This document shows positions 44,681 to 48,616 of a stretch of 48,616 bases of DNA, in pieces. Location of the stretch: contig CANJQI010000014.1 in NCBI GenBank assembly GCA_947476215.1, forward strand, positions 1 to 48,616. The letters are read 5' to 3'. Numbering within the stretch: the first letter of the stretch is position 1; each line of letters begins with the position of its first letter. The notes below the pieces were generated by a model that saw nothing but the letters and a program-made list of their open reading frames with translations, ran no database searches and was not told where the DNA came from. The position numbers and the translations under genes were made by a program. This DNA is from Betaproteobacteria bacterium (lineage in GTDB: Bacteria; Pseudomonadota; Gammaproteobacteria; Burkholderiales; SG8-41).

Positions 44681-45211
44681 ATGAGCATTCAGTTATTCGA
44701 TCCCGTATTCGATGTTGAGGTAGTCCAGCAACATGTGGAACGTGGCCTGGAGAGCCTGCACGGCAAGAAAATCGGATACGTTTTCAATCAACATGTCTCC
44801 GCATTGGCATTCTGGAAATCGCTGGAACAGGAAATTGAAAACAAACTGAAACCGGCAAGCGTTCATCGTGTCTACAAGTCGAACACTTGGGCGTCCGCCC
44901 CGAAAGCCGACGTCGAGGAGCTTAGAAAGCAGACGGATTTCGCATTAATAGGGGTGGGGGCCTGAGGCTCCTGCACTTCCGGCGCCGTGCGCGACGGAAT
45001 TTCCCTGGCCAGAGCCGGTCATCCGGTGGTGGTGTTTGTTCATGACAATTTTGAGCGCGCTGCGCGCGCCCAGGCGGTGGGACTACGGTTGCCGGATCTG
45101 CGTATTTTTGTGTATCCACAGTACAAGCCCGGCGATTCCCTGGCCAAGGAGTCTGAAAAGGCCGTCGAAGCCGTGGAAGGTTTCCAGAAATTGCTGATGA
45201 AGGTACGATAG
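44681..45211 (+). CDS. UGSC-family selenoprotein, stand-alone form (Sec = TGA at 44963-44965, residue 95; 176 aa)
   Basis: ...TDFALIGVGA-U-GSCTSGAVRDGISLARAGHPVVVFVHDNFERAARAQAVGLRLPDLRIFVYP...; same frame on both sides of the TGA; immediately follows the stand-alone large-domain gene. Confidence 0.87.
44966..45000 (+). promoter_or_regulatory. Predicted bacterial SECIS element, selenoprotein 3
   Basis: Stem TTCCG (44977-44981)/CGGAA (44995-44999), G-A mismatch, CGC/GCG, loop CGTGC; loop begins 20 nt after the TGA. Confidence 0.68.
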
Positions 45212-45310
45212 TCGTTGCGGCGAAGCTTAATAGGCAGTCTCGGCTCGGAGCCGAGGTGGCGCCCGTGTGGAATTAGTTCTAGTCATTGCGAAACGAACGG
45301 GAGGCATGAT

Positions 45311-46753
45311 ATGGCAACGCAACAGGAGCGTGTGAAAAAGCAGGGTGCTGAGTCGCATACGTTTGTGCAGGAATTCGCCAAGTGCGTAAATTCCGTGCGC
45401 TACCCGGGACTCCCGCCCGAAGCCGTGTACTGGGCGAAGGCGCTGCTGCTCGATACCGTGGGTGTCACGCTGGCAGGCGTTGAAGAGGAAGCGCCGCGCA
45501 TCATGCGCAATGTCACGTTCCGTACCGCCGGCGACGGGCCTGCTGTCGTGATAGGCACCAACCGGCGCATTAACGTACTTGATGCCGCGCTGATCAATGG
45601 CATCGCCGCGCACGTTCTCGATTTTGACGACTGCAGCAATACCATGGGAGGCCATCCTTCCGCATCGATATTGCCTGCGCTGTTTTCTGCCGCGCAGGAG
45701 TCCGGCGCCAGCGGCGCCGATTTTATTGCCGCCTACGTTACCGGCATAGAAACCAACTGCAAATTCTCGCGCGGTGTGAATTTTTATCAGTACAACAAAG
45801 GGTGGCATCCGACGTCGACCATAGGCATACTGGGATGCACGGCGGCCTGCGCGAATCTGTTAAAGCTGACGGAAGAGCAAACTGCCCATGCCTTGGGCAT
45901 AGCGGCGTCACTGGCTTCCGGCGTTAAGTCCAACTTCGGTACCATGACCAAGTCGTTGCATGTCGGACACAGCAACCGCAGCGCCTTGTTTGCCGTCATG
46001 CTCGCGCGCGACGGCTACACCTCAAGCACGGTCGCGTACGAGCATCATCATGGTTACTTCAACGCTTTCAATGGCAAGGGAAATTTCAATTCAGACCTGA
46101 TACTGCCGGAGTGGGCAAATCCGCTTGATATCGTCAGGCCGGGAATGACGATGAAACTCTATCCGTGCTGCGGCGCGACGCATCCCGCGATCGAAGCGAT
46201 GATGGCGGTGGTTCGCGAAAATGATTTGAAGCCGGACGATATCGAACACGTAGAGGTGCTGCTGCAAACTCGGCGCCTGGAGCATACCAATCGCCCTCAA
46301 CCGCAAAGCGCTCTGGACGCAAAGTTCAGCGTGCAGTATGTGGTGGCGCGCGCGGTAACGGACCGCCGCATTACCATGGAGCAGTTTGAGGGCGACGCCT
46401 ACAAGGACGCGGCTGTTCAACGGCTACTGCCCAAGATACACGCCGGCACCTACACATCAGAACATTTCCCCGAGGATCACCATTTCGGATCGGTAGTCAC
46501 GGTCAAAACCACAAGCGGTAAGATTCTGACTAAAAAGGTATTTTTTCAACTGGGACGAACCGTGGACATTCCCGCTCCACCGGAGCTGATGAAGGAGAAA
46601 TTCGACGACTGCGCGGGCCGGCTGATGCCCAAGGGCCGTGTTGCGGAGATTTATTCGGTGATCCAGCGTTTTGAAAAGCTTCCCGATGTGCGCGAGTTGA
46701 CGGACCTGCTCGCTTTGGATACGGCGCCGGTGCGCCACGCCACTGCGGCATAA
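45311..46753 (+). CDS. MmgE/PrpD family protein (2-methylcitrate dehydratase-like)
   Basis: LLLDTVGVTLAGVEEEAPR...NGIAAHVLDFDDCSNTMGGHPSASILPAL...KGWHPTSTIGILGCTAACANLL...GMTMKLYPCCGATHPAIEAM. Confidence 0.93.
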   Translation: MATQQERVKKQGAESHTFVQEFAKCVNSVRYPGLPPEAVYWAKALLLDTVGVTLAGVEEEAPRIMRNVTFRTAGDGPAVVIGTNRRINVLDAALINGIAAHVLDFDDCSNTMGGHPSASILPALFSAAQESGASGADFIAAYVTGIETNCKFSRGVNFYQYNKGWHPTSTIGILGCTAACANLLKLTEEQTAHALGIAASLASGVKSNFGTMTKSLHVGHSNRSALFAVMLARDGYTSSTVAYEHHHGYFNAFNGKGNFNSDLILPEWANPLDIVRPGMTMKLYPCCGATHPAIEAMMAVVRENDLKPDDIEHVEVLLQTRRLEHTNRPQPQSALDAKFSVQYVVARAVTDRRITMEQFEGDAYKDAAVQRLLPKIHAGTYTSEHFPEDHHFGSVVTVKTTSGKILTKKVFFQLGRTVDIPAPPELMKEKFDDCAGRLMPKGRVAEIYSVIQRFEKLPDVRELTDLLALDTAPVRHATAA

Positions 46754-46881
46754 AGCGCCTGCGGTTCCTCATTCCCATGCAAGTTTAGGGCAAGGGGATG
46801 GCACGGAAGATGCGAAGAAAAGTTGCTTTATCGACCAGGGTCGGCAAGGTCCGGGCAGGGACGTCGTAGAGCGTAGGCAAT

Positions 46882-47730
46882 TTATGCTGCCATTAGCTCG
46901 CTGACCAAGTCATCAACCTTGTCCGGCGTCAGTCCCAACTGCTTGAGTGCAAATTGGCTACCCTTGTCCCACTCCGAGCTTTTGAGGCCTAACTCCTGCC
47001 GGTTGAAAACTTTGTCGCTCAGCAACGCGAGCGCGACTAGACGCGCGCCAGCACCGGGCAATACTGTTACTCCTGACTCCAACGCGTTGAAATCGTGATG
47101 ATGCAGGATACCGTAGCAGATTTCATCAGTAAGCAGCCATGATTTTGCGAGGTGGTAGCCGACGCGAGCGTGGTTCATCTGATATCGTTCGTCCTCGACT
47201 TGCAACACGCTCTTGTTTTTGTCTGCTTTCTTGCCGGGAAGAACCGGTTTGTAATCTTTATATTTGCCTATCATGGCCAGCATGCCGCAGTCCCTGAACA
47301 ACGCAAATGTGTGTGCCGTAGCGCGATCCATGCCCGGAATCTTGCGGGCTAGCGAGCCGTTGAGTTCAGCCATCTTGGATGTCGATTCCCAATAATCGTC
47401 CATCAATTCATTGGTGCCGCCGGGAAAAGCCTGCCGTAAAAGCAAGCCGGTTACCAATTGCGCAACGTTACGCACTCCTAATAGCGTAATTGCCTGATGG
47501 ATCGATGTCGCACGTGTTCGCAATCCATAGAATGGCGAGTTCACGGTCTTGAGCATCGCCGCTGCAAGACTGGCATCGCCGGCGATCAACTTGCCCAGTT
47601 TCTGAAAATCCGGATCGTCGCCGCGCATTTCCTGTATGAGCTTAGTCAAAATCGCGGGACAAGGGGGAATGCCGAGATTCTTGACGATGTTCTCGGCTTC
47701 ACGGTTTAGCGTTTCTAGGTCGTGTTCCAT
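46882..47730 (-). CDS. HDOD domain-containing protein
   Basis: IPPCPAILTKLIQEMRGDDPDFQKLGKLIAGDASLAAAMLKTVNSPFYGLRTRATSIHQAITLLGVRNVAQLVTGLLLRQAF. Confidence 0.93.
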   Translation of the reverse strand: MEHDLETLNREAENIVKNLGIPPCPAILTKLIQEMRGDDPDFQKLGKLIAGDASLAAAMLKTVNSPFYGLRTRATSIHQAITLLGVRNVAQLVTGLLLRQAFPGGTNELMDDYWESTSKMAELNGSLARKIPGMDRATAHTFALFRDCGMLAMIGKYKDYKPVLPGKKADKNKSVLQVEDERYQMNHARVGYHLAKSWLLTDEICYGILHHHDFNALESGVTVLPGAGARLVALALLSDKVFNRQELGLKSSEWDKGSQFALKQLGLTPDKVDDLVSELMAA

Positions 47731-48054
47731 TGCTGATCCGTTAACGATGAGGGAGATAGGGACAATTTGAAATACCGGGCGCGCCGATCTCTCATAAGAT
47801 GATATCGACCGGTGGCGGGAATTCTTGAACTCGGTATATTAGAAACTTCGCGAATTCACGGGAACCCTGGCTATCCGTCCAAAATCGCGGGCAACCTATG
47901 CAGAATCAGGGCTGCGCAGATTCGCGCCTACTTGTGCGCCTACTTGTGCGCATTGCCAAGTGCGTTTCAACCGAATAAAGTCACCCAAGTAAGCTCTTCC
48001 GACCCCGGGCCTTTTATGAATTCAGGATTGCAAAGTTGTCCGCCAGGAGGAGTT

Positions 48055-48486
48055 ATGGCACTACTGCATTTTTTCCCGCGATGGTTTCTGCTGGGAATAC
48101 TGGTACTTACGTCGAGTCTGGTGCAAGGACAGCGTTATCCAAATAAGCCGAAACACGTGATCACCGGCGCCCCGGGCGGAGGCATTGATTTCACGGCACG
48201 CATAGTCGCACAAGGACTGACCACCACACTGGGTCAGCAGGCAATCGTTGACAATCGTGGCGGTGGCGGCGGCATCATGGCGGGAGAGATAACAGCCAGT
48301 GCATCACCGGACGGTTATACGGTGATGGTCTACAGCGCCAATATCTGGCTGTCGCCGTTTCTGCAGGACAACGTTCGTTTTGACCCGGTGCGGGAGGTTG
48401 CTCCAATTTCACTGGTGTCGAGTGCACCCAATACTTGGGTGGTGCATCCCTCGCTGCCGGTGACGACAATCAAGGAATTGATGTGA
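48055..48486 (+). pseudogene. Bug/TctC-family substrate-binding protein, C-terminus lost at a probable IS junction
   Basis: AGGAGG RBS; YPNKPKHVITGAPGGGIDFTARIVAQGLTTTLGQQAIVDNRGGGG...LPVTTIKEL then an abrupt stop where paralogs continue IALAKAKPG. Confidence 0.85.
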
Positions 48487-48540
48487 CTATTCAGCCTGTA
48501 GCTATTGTACAAATAGTACGCAGTGTGTGTGCTGTGATGC

Positions 48541-48616
48541 ATGGAAGAACTGCCCGATCTCTCGCGCCTTACCCACGACCAGAAAGACGATCTGATCCGG
48601 ATGCTGTTTGCGTTGA
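48541..48616 (+). mobile_element. Start of a probable IS66-family transposase (TnpC-like), runs off window
   Basis: MEELPDLSRLTHDQKDDLIRMLFAL resembles the N-terminus of IS66-family transposases; adjacent to the truncated TctC gene. Confidence 0.65.

Noticed and set aside
33768-45211. Sequencing errors as the explanation for the three UGSC interruptions
   Set aside because: Each is a substitution-type in-frame TGA, not a frameshift, at the identical motif position in three diverged genes, each followed by a hairpin with correct spacing.
47927-47953. Short direct repeat (ctacttgtgcgc twice) as a CRISPR or tandem array
   Set aside because: Only two short copies without spacers; not a CRISPR array.
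33768-48616. selA, selB, selD or a selC tRNA-Sec within the window
   Set aside because: None was recognised; if these are selenoproteins, the machinery must be elsewhere in the genome.

Overview
The window looks like a betaproteobacterial chromosome segment; taxonomy is inferred only from gene content and order. The left ~21.7 kb is conserved housekeeping: acs, SRP RNA, a PagL-like gene, dnaX, ybaB/ebfC, recR, rluB, prmB, pilU, dapD, dapC, queF, smc, zipA, ligA, galU, a hypoxanthine phosphoribosyltransferase, an MTA/MTI phosphorylase and def. The right ~27 kb is an accessory, catabolism-like region. It is rich in Bug/TctC-type periplasmic solute receptors (6 intact, 1 truncated, 1 decayed), FAD-dependent tricarballylate-dehydrogenase/fumarate-reductase-like flavoproteins, MmgE/PrpD proteins and a LysR regulator, with pckG and a YgfX-like gene embedded. 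The strongest discovery is three loci where an in-frame TGA splits what reads as one protein. Each reads ...TGA-G-S-C-T-S... (a U-G-S-C motif), and each TGA is followed about 19-20 nt later by a stem-loop with GU in its apical loop, as expected for a bacterial SECIS. They are therefore very likely UGSC-family selenoproteins that a standard gene caller would break. Two are fusions of a small Sec domain to a large ~440-aa domain. The third locus encodes the same two modules as separate adjacent genes. Other notable items are a dnaX A9G slippery site with an immediate -1 stop, a shared promoter-like element upstream of two island transcription units, intergenic inverted repeats flanking dnaX-ybaB, a frameshifted flavoprotein, pseudogenes, and a probable IS66-family element truncating a TctC gene at the right edge. 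No alignments or searches were run. Family names come from recognising the translated sequences.
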